The position numbers were made by a program, and so were the translations under genes. From Gammaproteobacteria bacterium (GTDB taxonomy: Bacteria > Pseudomonadota > Gammaproteobacteria > Pseudomonadales > Pseudomonadaceae): a DNA stretch of 39,992 bases. The notes beneath the pieces are model-generated. The model had not been told where the DNA came from and made no database searches. It saw only the letters and a program-made list of their open reading frames with translations. Positions 1 through 8,651 of this stretch are shown here, piece after piece (positions within the stretch are counted from its first letter, which is position 1; each line of letters begins with the position of its first letter). The stretch lies in assembly GCA_018816095.1 (NCBI GenBank), contig JAHIWP010000019.1, positions 1 through 39,992 on the forward strand. The letters run 5' to 3'.

Positions 1-1612
1 GAAAGTCCTGGGCGCGCAGTTCAACCGCGACGGCCACCAGATCGTTGACCACTTCACCTACGCCTTCCTCGGCGACGGTTGCATGATGGAAGGCATCAGC
101 CATGAAGTCTGCTCGCTGGCCGGCACCCTGGGCCTGGGCAAGCTGGTTGCCTTCTACGATGACAACGGCATCTCCATCGACGGCGAAGTCGAAGGCTGGT
201 TCACCGATGACACCCCGGCGCGCTTCGAAGCTTACGGCTGGCAGGTGATTCGCAATGTCGACGGTCACGACGCCGACGAGATCAAGATGGCCATCGAGAC
301 TGCGCGTAAAACCGACGACCGTCCGACCCTGATCTGCTGCAAAACCACCATCGGCTTCGGTTCGCCAAACAAAGGTGGCAAGGAAGATTGTCACGGTGCG
401 CCACTGGGCCTCGAAGAAATCGCCCTGACCCGCGCCACCCTGGGCTGGAACCACGGCCCGTTCGAAATTCCGGCTGATATCTACGCCGAGTGGGACGCCA
501 AGCAGGCTGGCGCCGCGGCTGAAACCGAGTGGGATCAGCGTTTCGCCGCCTATGCGGCTGCCTTCCCCGAGTTGGCCAGCGAGTTCAAGCGCCGTGTCGC
601 CGGTGAGCTGCCCGCCGACTTCGCCGAGAAAACCGCTGCCTATATTCAGGAAGTGGCCGCCAAAGGTGAAACCATCGCCAGCCGCAAGGCCAGCCAGAAC
701 ACCCTGAACGCCTTTGGCCCGCTGCTGCCGGAATTCCTCGGCGGTTCCGCTGACCTGGCTGGCTCCAACCTGACCCTGTGGAAAGGCTGCAAGGGCGTAT
801 CGGCTGACGACGCGTCTGGCAACTACATGTTCTACGGCGTGCGCGAATTCGGTATGAGCGCGATCATGAACGGCGTGGCTCTGCATGGCGGTTTCGTGCC
901 GTACGGCGCGACCTTCCTGATCTTTATGGAATACGCGCGCAACGCCGTGCGCATGGCCTCGCTGATGAAGCAGCGCGTGCTGTTTGTGTTCACCCACGAC
1001 TCCATCGGTCTCGGTGAAGACGGCCCAACGCACCAGCCGATCGAGCAGCTGGCCAGCCTGCGTGGCACGCCGAACCTCGACACCTGGCGCCCATGCGATG
1101 CCGTGGAATCGGCGGTGGCCTGGAAGTACGCGATTGAGCGTAATGACGGCCCAAGCGCGCTGATCTTCAGCCGACAAAACCTGCCGCACCAGAACCGCGA
1201 TGCCCAGCAACTGGCTGACGTAGCCCGTGGTGGTTATGTGCTGAAAGACTGCGCTGGCGAGCCTGAGCTGATCCTGATTTCCACTGGTTCGGAAATCGGC
1301 CTGACGGTCGCGGCGTTTGACAAGCTGACTGCCGAAGGCCGCAAGGTACGCGTGGTGTCCATGCCGTCCACCAGCGTGTTCGACCAGCAGGACGCCGGCT
1401 ACAAGCAGGCCGTACTGCCGGTGCAGGTCGGTGCTCGGATCGCCATCGAAGCCTCGCATGCGGACTACTGGTACAAGTACGTGGGCCTGGAAGGCCGCAT
1501 CATCGGCATGACCACCTTTGGTGAGTCGGCCCCAGCCCCGGCGCTGTTCGAGGAGTTCGGCTTCACCGTCGAAAACGTCCTGGAAACCGCTGCCGAGCTG
1601 CTGGACGCCTAA
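1..1612 (+). CDS. tkt: Transketolase, 5' end outside window
   Basis: Thiamine diphosphate enzyme that moves two-carbon ketol units between sugar phosphates in the non-oxidative pentose phosphate pathway. The reading frame is open from base 2, so the gene starts before the window. About 536 codons are visible, and compared with the usual length of about 660-665 residues some 125-130 N-terminal residues are missing. The ThDP/Mg-binding signature starts at GDGCMMEG (around base 75) and continues to the [10 protein letters not shown] stretch. The central Pyr domain carries [11 protein letters not shown] and [17 protein letters not shown], and the C-terminal domain follows. It ends with TAA at 1610-1612, only 3 nt before a palindromic repeat that separates it from epd. 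Transketolase next to epd-pgk-fba is the usual Pseudomonas order. The identity is certain; the start cannot be given. Confidence 0.97.
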   Translation, partial: KVLGAQFNRDGHQIVDHFTYAFLGDGCMMEGISHEVCSLAGTLGLGKLVAFYDDNGISIDGEVEGWFTDDTPARFEAYGWQVIRNVDGHDADEIKMAIETARKTDDRPTLICCKTTIGFGSPNKGGKEDCHGAPLGLEEIALTRATLGWNHGPFEIPADIYAEWDAKQAGAAAETEWDQRFAAYAAAFPELASEFKRRVAGELPADFAEKTAAYIQEVAAKGETIASRKASQNTLNAFGPLLPEFLGGSADLAGSNLTLWKGCKGVSADDASGNYMFYGVREFGMSAIMNGVALHGGFVPYGATFLIFMEYARNAVRMASLMKQRVLFVFTHDSIGLGEDGPTHQPIEQLASLRGTPNLDTWRPCDAVESAVAWKYAIERNDGPSALIFSRQNLPHQNRDAQQLADVARGGYVLKDCAGEPELILISTGSEIGLTVAAFDKLTAEGRKVRVVSMPSTSVFDQQDAGYKQAVLPVQVGARIAIEASHADYWYKYVGLEGRIIGMTTFGESAPAPALFEEFGFTVENVLETAAELLDA

Positions 1613-1615
1613 GCA

Positions 1616-1694
1616 CGTAGGGTGGGTTGAGGCGCGTAGTGCCGATACCCACCGCTGTGCAGCATGGGTATCGCTGCGCTCAACCCATCCTACG
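1616..1694. repeat. 79-bp palindromic intergenic repeat
   Basis: Outer arms CGTAGGGTGGGTTGA (1616-1630) and TCAACCCATCCTACG (1680-1694) are reverse complements with one mismatch. Inner arms CGATACCCA and TGGGTATCG pair perfectly around a 13-nt loop. The whole unit can fold into one long hairpin between the tkt stop and the epd start. I recall similar GTAGGGTGGGTTGA palindromes scattered in Pseudomonas and other gammaproteobacterial genomes, but the copy number here was not checked. It may act as a transcript-stabilising or terminating hairpin. Confidence 0.75.
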
Positions 1695-1717
1695 GTTGTT
1701 TTTTCAATGAGATCGCC

Positions 1718-2773
1718 ATGTCCAAGCGTCCCTATCGAATTGCCCTCAACGGTTACGGCCGCATTGGCCGCTGCGTGCTGCGTGCGTTGCATGAGCGCGG
1801 TACAGGGGCGCAGCTGGAGATCGTTGCACTGAATGACCTGGCCGATCAGGCCAGCATCGAATACCTGACGCGCTTCGACTCCACCCACGGGCGTTTTCCC
1901 GGCGAGGTGCGCGTCGATGGCGATTATCTGCATATTAACGGCGACTGCGTGAAGGTGCTGCGCCAGGCGACCCCGGATGGTGTCGACTGGGCGGCGCTGG
2001 AGATTGACCTGCTGCTGGAATGCTCCGGTCAATACATCACGCGTGCTGCTGCACAGCGATTTATTGACGCCGGCGCACCGCGGGTGTTGCTCTCGCAGCC
2101 GATGGCCAGCGAAGCGGATATCGACGCCACGGTGGTCTACGGGGTCAATCAGGCCAACCTGACAGGCCACGAACAACTGGTGTCGAACGCCTCCTGCACC
2201 ACCAACTGTGGTGTGCCGCTGCTCAAATTGCTGAATGAAACGGTGGGGATCGAGTACGTGTCGATCACCACCATCCATTCGGCGATGAACGATCAGCCGG
2301 TAATCGACGCCTATCACCACGAAGACCTGCGCCGCACGCGCTCGGCTTTCCAGTCGGTGATTCCGGTATCAACCGGCCTGGCCCGTGGTATCGAGCGTTT
2401 GATGCCGGAACTGAGTGGGCGCATTCAGGCCAAAGCTATTCGCGTACCGACGGTCAACGTGTCGTGCCTAGACATCACCCTGCAGACTGCTCGCGACACT
2501 TCGGCAGCGGAGATTAACGCCGTGCTACGCCAGGCGGCTGAAAGCGGCCCACTTAAGGGCTTACTGGCGTATACCGAACTGCCGCACGCCAGCTGTGATT
2601 TCAACCATGACCCGCATTCGGCCATCGTCGACGGCAGCCAAACGCGTGTATCCGGCCCGCGCCTGGTCAATCTATTGGCCTGGTTCGACAACGAGTGGGG
2701 TTTTGCCAACCGCATGCTCGATGTTGCCGAACATTTCCTTTCCCTGACTACTCCAGCCCCCGTGAAGGACTGA
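1718..2773 (+). CDS. epd: D-erythrose-4-phosphate dehydrogenase
   Basis: A GAPDH-fold, NAD-dependent enzyme of 351 residues that oxidises erythrose 4-phosphate to 4-phosphoerythronate, the first step of DXP-independent pyridoxal phosphate synthesis. The Rossmann motif NGYGRIGR is at residues 11-18. The catalytic cysteine is C160 in [10 protein letters not shown], with the partner histidine H187 in [18 protein letters not shown] near the C terminus is typical of the family. An in-frame ATG at 1664 lies inside the palindromic repeat and would add 18 unrelated residues, so the start at 1718 ([14 protein letters not shown]) is chosen; the ribosome site before it is weak (GAG at 1709-1711). It ends 2 nt before pgk, so the two genes are cotranscribed. 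An ordinary Gap paralogue is the alternative, but the epd-pgk-fba context and sequence favour Epd. Confidence 0.9.
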   Translation: MSKRPYRIALNGYGRIGRCVLRALHERGTGAQLEIVALNDLADQASIEYLTRFDSTHGRFPGEVRVDGDYLHINGDCVKVLRQATPDGVDWAALEIDLLLECSGQYITRAAAQRFIDAGAPRVLLSQPMASEADIDATVVYGVNQANLTGHEQLVSNASCTTNCGVPLLKLLNETVGIEYVSITTIHSAMNDQPVIDAYHHEDLRRTRSAFQSVIPVSTGLARGIERLMPELSGRIQAKAIRVPTVNVSCLDITLQTARDTSAAEINAVLRQAAESGPLKGLLAYTELPHASCDFNHDPHSAIVDGSQTRVSGPRLVNLLAWFDNEWGFANRMLDVAEHFLSLTTPAPVKD

Positions 2774-2775
2774 CC

Positions 2776-3939
2776 ATGACTGTTTTGAAGATGACCGACC
2801 TCGACCTCGCCGGTAAGCGCGTGCTGATCCGCGAAGACCTCAACGTGCCGGTAAAAGACGGTGTGGTGAAGAGCGACGCGCGCATCCTCGCGTCCCTGCC
2901 GACCATCAAGCTGGCGCTGGAGAAGGGCGCTGCGGTGATGGTCTGCTCGCACCTGGGTCGCCCGACTGAAGGCGAGTTCAGCGAAGAGAACAGCCTCAAG
3001 CCAGTCGCCGACTACCTGAGCAAGGCCCTGGGTCGTGACGTGCCGCTGGTTGCCGACTACCTGGGCGGCGTCGAAGTCGCTGCTGGCGAGATCGTGCTGT
3101 TCGAAAACGTGCGCTTCAACAAGGGCGAGAAAAAGAATGCTGACGAGCTGGCCCAGCAATACGCCGCCCTGTGCGACGTATTCGTGATGGACGCCTTCGG
3201 CACCGCGCATCGCGCCGAGGGCTCGACCCACGGCGTAGCCAAGTTCGCCAAGGTGGCTTGCGCCGGCCCGTTGTTGGCGGCCGAGCTGGACGCACTGGGC
3301 AAAGCGCTGGGTAACCCGGCTAAGCCAATGGCCGCGATTGTTGCCGGCTCCAAGGTGTCGACCAAGCTGGACGTGCTGAATAGCCTGAGCCAGATCTGCG
3401 ACCAGCTGATCGTTGGCGGCGGTATTGCCAACACCTTCCTCGCGGCGGCTGGTTTCCCAGTCGGTAAATCGCTGTACGAAGCGGATCTGGTCGAAACTGC
3501 CAAGGCCATCGCGGCCAAGGTCAGCGTGCCGTTGCCGGTTGACGTGGTCGTCGCGAAAGCCTTTGCCGAAGACGCTGAAGCCACGGTCAAACTGGTCGCC
3601 GATGTAGCTGAAGACGACATGATTCTGGATATCGGCCCGCAGACTGCCGCGCAGTTCGCCGAGCTGCTCAAATCTTCGAAAACCATTCTGTGGAACGGTC
3701 CGGTGGGTGTGTTCGAGTTCGACCAATTCGGCAACGGCACCAAGGTACTAGCTCAGGCCATTGCCGAAAGCCCGGCGTTCTCGATTGCCGGTGGTGGCGA
3801 CACCCTGGCGGCCATCGACAAGTACGGCATTGGCGCGCAGATCAGCTATATCTCCACCGGCGGCGGCGCGTTCCTTGAGTTCGTCGAAGGCAAGGTACTG
3901 CCGGCCGTAGACATGCTGGAACAACGCGCCAATGGCTAA
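2776..3939 (+). CDS. pgk: Phosphoglycerate kinase
   Basis: Cytosolic glycolytic/gluconeogenic kinase that interconverts 1,3-bisphosphoglycerate + ADP and 3-phosphoglycerate + ATP. The protein has 387 residues, normal for bacterial Pgk. Visible motifs are REDLNVP (residues 19-25, substrate loop), CSHLGRP, the [13 protein letters not shown] segment, and the nucleotide-binding GGGDTLAA and STGGGAFLE near the C terminus. The ATG at 2776 is 2 nt after the epd stop and has AAGGA at 2764-2768. The frame is open further upstream, but those codons overlap epd and read as nonsense. The last 8 nt overlap the start of the small lipoprotein gene, suggesting translational coupling. Confidence 0.98.
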   Translation: MTVLKMTDLDLAGKRVLIREDLNVPVKDGVVKSDARILASLPTIKLALEKGAAVMVCSHLGRPTEGEFSEENSLKPVADYLSKALGRDVPLVADYLGGVEVAAGEIVLFENVRFNKGEKKNADELAQQYAALCDVFVMDAFGTAHRAEGSTHGVAKFAKVACAGPLLAAELDALGKALGNPAKPMAAIVAGSKVSTKLDVLNSLSQICDQLIVGGGIANTFLAAAGFPVGKSLYEADLVETAKAIAAKVSVPLPVDVVVAKAFAEDAEATVKLVADVAEDDMILDIGPQTAAQFAELLKSSKTILWNGPVGVFEFDQFGNGTKVLAQAIAESPAFSIAGGGDTLAAIDKYGIGAQISYISTGGGAFLEFVEGKVLPAVDMLEQRANG

Positions 3940-4252
3940 GCCGATCAGTCTGCTGGCGTTGCTCAGCCTGCTTGGCGCCTGCGCCAGTCAGCCGGCACCG
4001 TCGGATAACTGGACACGCTGGGTCTGCGACAGCCAGGCCGAAGTGCTCTGGCGCTTCGCCGACAGCAGTCGCGAGTCGGTTGATGTACGTCTGGGTGGCG
4101 GCGATATCGTCTATCGCTTGAAGCAGCAGGTATCAGGTTCGGGCGCGCTGTACAGCGACGGTTTGCTGTCCTTTCATACCAAGGGTGAGGAAGGGCTGGT
4201 TTACTGGACGGCCAACGATGACCTGATTGGCCGTGGCTGCAAGGCACCTTAG
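3932..4252 (+). CDS. MliC/PliC-like lysozyme inhibitor lipoprotein
   Basis: Small predicted outer-membrane or periplasmic lipoprotein of 106 residues. A short signal sequence ends in the lipobox LLGAC with the lipidated cysteine at residue 17. The mature part resembles the C-type lysozyme inhibitor (MliC) fold: an early WVC cysteine, a central [10 protein letters not shown] segment, [11 protein letters not shown], and a cysteine near the C terminus (GRGC) that could pair with the first. In characterised members the conserved Ser/Lys positions block the lysozyme active site; that function is inferred here. The ATG lies inside the last codons of pgk (8-nt overlap), so it is probably translated from the glycolytic transcript. 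The family call comes from motif recognition only; an uncharacterised COG3895-like lipoprotein is the fallback. Confidence 0.68.
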   Translation: MAKPISLLALLSLLGACASQPAPSDNWTRWVCDSQAEVLWRFADSSRESVDVRLGGGDIVYRLKQQVSGSGALYSDGLLSFHTKGEEGLVYWTANDDLIGRGCKAP

Positions 4253-4362
4253 CAACGAATTGAATACAGGCCAGGCTTACCCCTGATCTGAATGACTTGA
4301 ATAGCGCCTGCCCCTGCGGCAGGCTTGCACGATTAACGAGCCCCACCGGGAGAAAGAACACC

Positions 4363-5427
4363 ATGGCACTTATCAGCATGCGCCAGATGCTCGACCACGC
4401 CGCCGAATTCGGCTACGGCGTGCCGGCCTTCAACGTCAATAACCTCGAGCAGATGCGCGCGATCATGGAAGCGGCCGACAAGACCGATTCCCCGGTGATC
4501 GTGCAGGCGTCTGCCGGTGCGCGTAAATACGCCGGCGCGCCGTTCCTGCGCCACCTGATCCTGGCCGCCATCGAAGAATTCCCGCATATCCCGGTGTGCA
4601 TGCACCAGGACCACGGCACCAGCCCAGACGTCTGCCAGCGTTCGATCCAGCTGGGCTTCAGCTCGGTGATGATGGACGGCTCGCTGAAAGAAGACGGTAA
4701 GACTCCGGCCGACTACGACTACAACGTCCGTGTCACTCAGCAGACTGTCGCCTTTGCTCACGCCTGCGGCGTGTCGGTGGAAGGTGAGCTGGGTTGCCTA
4801 GGTAGCCTGGAAACTGGCATGGCCGGCGAAGAAGACGGCGTTGGCGCAGAAGGCGTGCTTGATCACAGCCAGATGCTGACCGACCCGGAAGAGGCGGCTG
4901 ACTTCGTTAAGCAGACTCAGGTGGATGCCCTGGCCATCGCCATCGGCACCAGCCACGGCGCGTACAAGTTCACCAAGCCGCCTACTGGCGACATCCTCGC
5001 TATCGATCGCATCAAGGCGATCCATGCGCGCATCCCCAACACTCACCTAGTGATGCACGGCTCCAGCTCTGTACCGCAAGAGTGGCTGGCGATCATCAAC
5101 CAGTACGGCGGCGACATCAAAGAAACCTACGGCGTGCCGGTTGAAGAAATCGTCGAAGGCATCAAGCACGGCGTGCGCAAGGTCAACATCGACACCGACC
5201 TGCGCCTGGCGTCTACCGGTGCCATGCGCCGCATGATGGCTGAGCACCCAAGCGAGTTCGACCCGCGTAAGTTCTTCTCCGCGACCGTGACGGCGATGCG
5301 TGATATCTGCATCGCCCGTTACGAAGCCTTCGGCACTGCCGGCAACGCGTCGAAGATCAAACCGATGAACCTGGAAGCCATGTTCCAGCGTTATGCCAAG
5401 GGTGAGCTGGCCGCCAAGGTCAACTAA
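4363..5427 (+). CDS. fbaA: Fructose-bisphosphate aldolase, class II
   Basis: Zinc-dependent aldolase that reversibly cleaves fructose 1,6-bisphosphate to DHAP and glyceraldehyde 3-phosphate (called fda or fba in pseudomonads). At 354 residues it matches the family subclass with a long C terminus. The metal-site motif [11 protein letters not shown] has H81, D83 and H84. VEGELGCLG and [13 protein letters not shown] carry further metal and phosphate contacts, and [11 protein letters not shown] is the conserved C-terminal substrate loop. The start at 4363 ([15 protein letters not shown]) has GGGAG at 4348-4352; an earlier in-frame ATG at 4297 adds residues unlike the family. The 110-nt gap from the lipoprotein gene contains a 7-bp hairpin (4306-4324) and may hold its own promoter. 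A strong terminator follows. Confidence 0.97.
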   Translation: MALISMRQMLDHAAEFGYGVPAFNVNNLEQMRAIMEAADKTDSPVIVQASAGARKYAGAPFLRHLILAAIEEFPHIPVCMHQDHGTSPDVCQRSIQLGFSSVMMDGSLKEDGKTPADYDYNVRVTQQTVAFAHACGVSVEGELGCLGSLETGMAGEEDGVGAEGVLDHSQMLTDPEEAADFVKQTQVDALAIAIGTSHGAYKFTKPPTGDILAIDRIKAIHARIPNTHLVMHGSSSVPQEWLAIINQYGGDIKETYGVPVEEIVEGIKHGVRKVNIDTDLRLASTGAMRRMMAEHPSEFDPRKFFSATVTAMRDICIARYEAFGTAGNASKIKPMNLEAMFQRYAKGELAAKVN

Positions 5428-5445
5428 GCCTGTTGCTGTGCCGAG

Positions 5446-5469
5446 AGCCCCGCCGATGCGGGGCTTTTT
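5446..5469 (+). terminator. Rho-independent terminator after fbaA
   Basis: Perfect 8-bp stem AGCCCCGC (5446-5453) / GCGGGGCT (5458-5465) with a CGAT loop, running into five T residues. It closes the tkt-epd-pgk-fba cluster. Confidence 0.92.
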
Positions 5470-5633
5470 GTTATGGGCGCGGTAAGTACGGCGTGGCCTT
5501 GGGTGTGATCAACACTGATCGAGCAGGGCGCACCGAGGCGGGTGCTTGGTAAAACCATGTAAAACACCCAGCGTATGCCGCTCCGCGTGCTGGTCCATAC
5601 TCGGGCCACTGTCGTTTCTGGATACCCGTCTGC

Positions 5634-6089
5634 ATGCCGAGCAAATCGCGCACCTTGCTGTACTTTCTTTTCGCTGTGCTACTCACGAGTGTGTTGGGGG
5701 CTGTGCTGCAGACGCAGTTCAATCTGGCCAGCCTGCAAGCACTCGGTGCGCCAGTGCCACTGACGGTACGCTTGCACACCACCGGCCTGGATTTACTGGG
5801 CTTTAGCCCGACTTTCGCGGTGCTGGTGATCCTCGGCTTTATCTGCGCGCTGCCAGTGGCGAGTCGATTCGCGCGTGCCTGGCCGAGTGGCCGCTGGCTG
5901 GTGTTTGCCCTGGCTGGCGCGCTGGCAGTGTGGTCAGCGCTGTCGCTGGCCAATGCGCTGTTGCCGATGCCGACGCTGATTGCGGCTAATCGCAGCCTGG
6001 GCGGCACCGCTGGGCTAATGGCCTGCGGCAGCCTGGGGGCGTTGTTGTTTGCGCTGCTGTGGCAGCGTGCGGCGCCTGCCCAACCCTGA
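5634..6089 (+). CDS. Small four-helix membrane protein, function unknown
   Basis: I do not recognise a named family. The 151-residue protein is very hydrophobic, with likely membrane helices at about residues 7-25, 56-76, 86-108 and 122-144 and a short basic N terminus (MPSKSR). A 30-residue polar loop between the first two helices (residues 26-55) probably faces the periplasm. No catalytic motif is visible. It begins 206 nt after the aldolase stop, behind a terminator, so it needs its own promoter. It ends 31 nt before the PQQ-type dehydrogenase gene and is likely cotranscribed with it. The start at 5634 has no clear Shine-Dalgarno sequence. An accessory role for the neighbouring periplasmic dehydrogenase is only a guess. 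Confidence 0.75.
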   Translation: MPSKSRTLLYFLFAVLLTSVLGAVLQTQFNLASLQALGAPVPLTVRLHTTGLDLLGFSPTFAVLVILGFICALPVASRFARAWPSGRWLVFALAGALAVWSALSLANALLPMPTLIAANRSLGGTAGLMACGSLGALLFALLWQRAAPAQP

Positions 6090-6120
6090 CTTGTTTACCT
6101 TCGAGCAAAAGGCCCGTGCC

Positions 6121-7224
6121 ATGTTGAAGACATCCCGCGCTCTGTTATTCCTCGGTCTGCTGGGCAGCAGCCTGGCGCAGGCCATGGACTACCGCATTGA
6201 AACCGTGACCGGTGGCCTGGAGCATCCCTGGTCGCTGGCCTTTCTCCCAGACGGGCGCATGTTGGTGACCGAGCGGGTGGGGCGCCTGCGCATCATCGAG
6301 GCGGATGGCCGCCTTAACCCGCAGCCAGTTGGCGGCGTGCCAGAGGGGTTTGTCGCTGCGCAGGCGGGGTTGATGGAGGTCATGCTTGATCCGCAATTCG
6401 CCAGCAATCAGCAGCTCTACCTGAGTTACGCCTACGGTACCGCCCAGGCCAACAACACCCGTTTGGCCAAGGCGCGGCTGGTCGACGGGCAGTTGCAGGA
6501 GGTCCAGGTGCTGTTCAGTGCGCTGCCGGCCAAAGCCGGGGCCGCGCATTACGGCGGGCGCATGGCCTTTCTTGCGGACAACACCCTGGTGCTGACCCTC
6601 GGCGATGGCTTTGACCTGCGCGAGCAGGCGCAAAACACCGGCAACCATCTGGGCAAAATAGTCCGGCTTAATCGCGACGGCAGCATCCCTCAAGACAATC
6701 CACTAGTCGGGCAAGCCGGTGTTGCCGAGGAGATTTACAGCCTGGGCCATCGCAATGTGCAGGGCATCGTCTATGACGCCGAACGGCAGCGCCTGTACAG
6801 CCACGAGCACGGCCCGCGTGGCGGCGACGAGCTGAACCTGATTAAACCGGGCAACAACTATGGTTGGCCGCTGATCACCTACGGTATCGACTACAGCGGC
6901 GCGCAGATTTCCCCTTACACCGAACTACCGGGCTTGCAGCAGCCGCTGCTGCACTGGACGCCATCGGTGGCGCCGTCGAGCCTGGCGCTGTACCGCGGCG
7001 CGTTGTTCCCGCAGTGGCAGGGCGACCTGTTCGCCTCGACCCTGGCCGAGCGCAGCGTGCGACGTATTCGTTTGCACAACGGCAAGCTGGCGGGGCAGGA
7101 GGTGCTGTTTGAAGAACTGGGCGAGCGCATCCGGGATGTGCGCAGCGGTCCGGATGGCGCGCTCTACCTGCTCACCGACAACGCCGACGGGCGCTTGCTG
7201 CGCGTTGTGCCGGCTGCCGAATAA
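6121..7224 (+). CDS. Periplasmic PQQ-dependent sugar dehydrogenase-like protein
   Basis: Secreted beta-propeller of the soluble glucose/sorbosone dehydrogenase family (E. coli YliI/Asd type), which oxidises aldose sugars using PQQ. The 367-residue protein has a signal peptide ending around SLAQA (residue 21). Family segments follow: HPWSLAFLPDGRMLVTER, AGLMEVMLDP, GGRMAFLADNTLVLTLGDG, GHRNVQGIVYD and HEHGPRGGDELNLI with GNNYGWP. The last two form the catalytic and Ca/PQQ-binding region in known members. ATG 6121 is chosen because it starts a clean signal peptide; the frame is open upstream but overlaps the preceding gene. Substrate is unknown. Confidence 0.9.
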   Translation: MLKTSRALLFLGLLGSSLAQAMDYRIETVTGGLEHPWSLAFLPDGRMLVTERVGRLRIIEADGRLNPQPVGGVPEGFVAAQAGLMEVMLDPQFASNQQLYLSYAYGTAQANNTRLAKARLVDGQLQEVQVLFSALPAKAGAAHYGGRMAFLADNTLVLTLGDGFDLREQAQNTGNHLGKIVRLNRDGSIPQDNPLVGQAGVAEEIYSLGHRNVQGIVYDAERQRLYSHEHGPRGGDELNLIKPGNNYGWPLITYGIDYSGAQISPYTELPGLQQPLLHWTPSVAPSSLALYRGALFPQWQGDLFASTLAERSVRRIRLHNGKLAGQEVLFEELGERIRDVRSGPDGALYLLTDNADGRLLRVVPAAE

Positions 7225-7299
7225 CGCTAAAAGCCACCCCATGTAGCGGGCGGCTTGCGGCATAATCGCCGGCCTTACTGTGCCCTCACCACTTCGCCC

Positions 7300-7824
7300 A
7301 TGACCCCGCTTAAATACCTGCAAGGCTACCCAACTGCGCTGCAAGAGAAGATTCGTCAGCTGATTGCCGAGCAGCGCTTGGGCGATTATCTGGCGCGGTC
7401 CTACAGTGGCAAGCACGCGATTCAGAGCGATAAGGCGCTGTACGCCTATATCCAGGGCCTCAAGCAGGAGCACCTGCGCAATGCGCCGGCCATCGACAAG
7501 GTGCTTTACGACAATCGCCTCGATTTGACCCATCGCGCGCTCGGTCTGCACACGGCGATCTCGCGGGTGCAGGGCGGCAAGCTCAAGGCGAAGAAGGAAA
7601 TCCGCGTGGCCTCGTTGTTTCGCGAGGCGGCGCCGGAGTTTCTGCAGATGATCGTGGTGCACGAGCTGGCTCACTTGAAGGAGGCTGAGCACAACAAAGC
7701 CTTCTACAAGCTCTGCGAGTACATGCTGCCTGGCTACCATCAGCTGGAATTCGACCTGCGGGTTTACCTGACCTGGCGCGAGCTGGTGGGTGCAACTGGC
7801 ACGTTGTCAGCCCCGCAGCAGTAG
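7300..7824 (+). CDS. YgjP-like zinc metallopeptidase (M48/WLM-type)
   Basis: Cytosolic zincin of 174 residues in the YgjP/DUF45-like group. The zinc motif HELAH is at residues 121-125 with a following H131 (AEHNKAFY), the HExxH...H arrangement of this group. The rest is a helical N terminus and a short conserved C terminus (LPGYHQLEFDLRVYL). The start at 7300 (MTPLKYLQGYP) is preferred; the earlier in-frame ATG at 7255 adds 15 residues with no similarity that I recognise. The substrate is unknown. The last 18 nt overlap, in antiparallel, the end of the DUF2789 gene. Confidence 0.85.
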   Translation: MTPLKYLQGYPTALQEKIRQLIAEQRLGDYLARSYSGKHAIQSDKALYAYIQGLKQEHLRNAPAIDKVLYDNRLDLTHRALGLHTAISRVQGGKLKAKKEIRVASLFREAAPEFLQMIVVHELAHLKEAEHNKAFYKLCEYMLPGYHQLEFDLRVYLTWRELVGATGTLSAPQQ

Positions 7825-8040
7825 GTTGAGCTGGTCGACAACTTCGGCCCAGTCGGCATCTTCACGAATCTCTTCACGCAAAAAAGCCGCCTGAGCGTTG
7901 TCCCAGAAGGGCGCGTCGGCGAGTTTGCAGTCTTCAGCCAGGGGCGAATGTTGCTCGATAAACCGCTCAATGGCGGCGTCGTCATTGGGCAGGCCGAGTT
8001 GCTTGAAGAGGCTGGCAAGGTCGTGTGTCTGCGGGTACAT
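7807..8040 (-). CDS. DUF2789 family protein
   Basis: Small acidic protein of 77 residues, matching what I remember of the DUF2789 family of pseudomonads. Typical features are HDLASLFKQLGLP near the N terminus, DDAAIERFIEQHSPL, and a C-terminal DAPFWDNAQAAFLREEI followed by EDADWAEVVDQLN. No signal peptide or membrane segment is present and no function is known. It converges on the YgjP-like gene with an 18-bp 3' overlap, leaving no room for a terminator between them. It lies 48 nt downstream of the GreA/GreB-family gene on the same strand and may share its transcript. Confidence 0.83.
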   Translation of the reverse strand: MYPQTHDLASLFKQLGLPNDDAAIERFIEQHSPLAEDCKLADAPFWDNAQAAFLREEIREDADWAEVVDQLNLLLRG

Positions 8041-8088
8041 GGCGGTCTCCTGAGACTGTGCGGAGTGGTCTTTCAGTTATAGCTGCTA

Positions 8089-8571
8089 TCAGTCGACCGA
8101 GAGAATCTCCAACAGTTGCACGCCGCCGGCCACCCGCAGGGTGACTTCGTCGCCGACGCCCTTGCCGAGCAAGAGTTGCCCCAGCGGCGCTTGCGGGCCA
8201 ATCACCTGCACCGTCTGGCCGTCCTGCTGCAGCTTCATGGCCGCGCCGTCTGGGCCGAGGAACAAGCATTGACGCCGATCCTCGTCGTCGCTCAGCGCGA
8301 TCAGGGCGCCGAGCTGAATCCCCAGCTGTGGGTCAAAACTGCGCAGCACCAGCTGTTTCCAGTTCGCCAGAGTTTGGCGAATGGCTGCCGCCCGCCGCGC
8401 TTGGCCGGTTGCCAGGTACGAGGCTTCCAGGCCGAGGGTGTCGTATTTGTTCTCGGCGATGTTCTCTTTGGCGGTGGCGGTTTCGTAGGCGGTTAATGCC
8501 GCCTGCTGGGCTTGCAGGTGGTCATCTTCAAGGCGCTTGAGCACCTGTTGCAGCAGTTCAGTCTTGTTCAT
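8089..8571 (-). CDS. GreA/GreB-family transcription factor
   Basis: Protein of 160 residues with the two-part layout of the Gre family: an N-terminal helical coiled coil (KTELLQQVLKRLEDDHLQAQQAAL onward) and a C-terminal FKBP-like domain with GIQLGALIAL, PLGQLLLGKGVGDEV and a final beta strand. True GreA/GreB enter the RNA polymerase secondary channel and stimulate transcript cleavage. This shorter divergent paralogue is common in Pseudomonas, and its activity is not established. The ATG at 8571 is used; an in-frame GTG three codons upstream is the alternative, and neither has a good Shine-Dalgarno sequence. Confidence 0.8.
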   Translation of the reverse strand: MNKTELLQQVLKRLEDDHLQAQQAALTAYETATAKENIAENKYDTLGLEASYLATGQARRAAAIRQTLANWKQLVLRSFDPQLGIQLGALIALSDDEDRRQCLFLGPDGAAMKLQQDGQTVQVIGPQAPLGQLLLGKGVGDEVTLRVAGGVQLLEILSVD

Positions 8572-8651
8572 GGCGGGCACTGTGTGGGCAGCTGTGCAGG
8601 GTAGCGGAAAAGCGTCAGGGTCGTGATCCCGCGCGAGGCGGCCTTGACGGT

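Noticed and set aside
1664-1717. Upstream in-frame ATG extending epd by 18 residues
   Set aside because: The extension lies inside the palindromic repeat, and the Epd family begins at the [14 protein letters not shown] segment.
2425-3726. 433-codon open frame antisense to epd and pgk
   Set aside because: Overlaps two certain genes on the other strand and has no family signature or ribosome site.
4306-4324. GCCTGCC/GGCAGGC hairpin before fbaA as terminator or riboswitch
   Set aside because: Only 7 bp, no T-run and no conserved riboswitch elements recognised; likely incidental or a minor attenuator.
5470-5633. Small ORFs overlapping the 5' part of the membrane-protein gene and the gap before it
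   Set aside because: They run through the terminator or through the membrane-protein frame and show no protein-like composition.
8571-8580. GTG start three codons upstream of the GreA/GreB-family ATG
   Set aside because: No better ribosome site than the ATG, and it adds only MPA; the ATG is the simpler choice.
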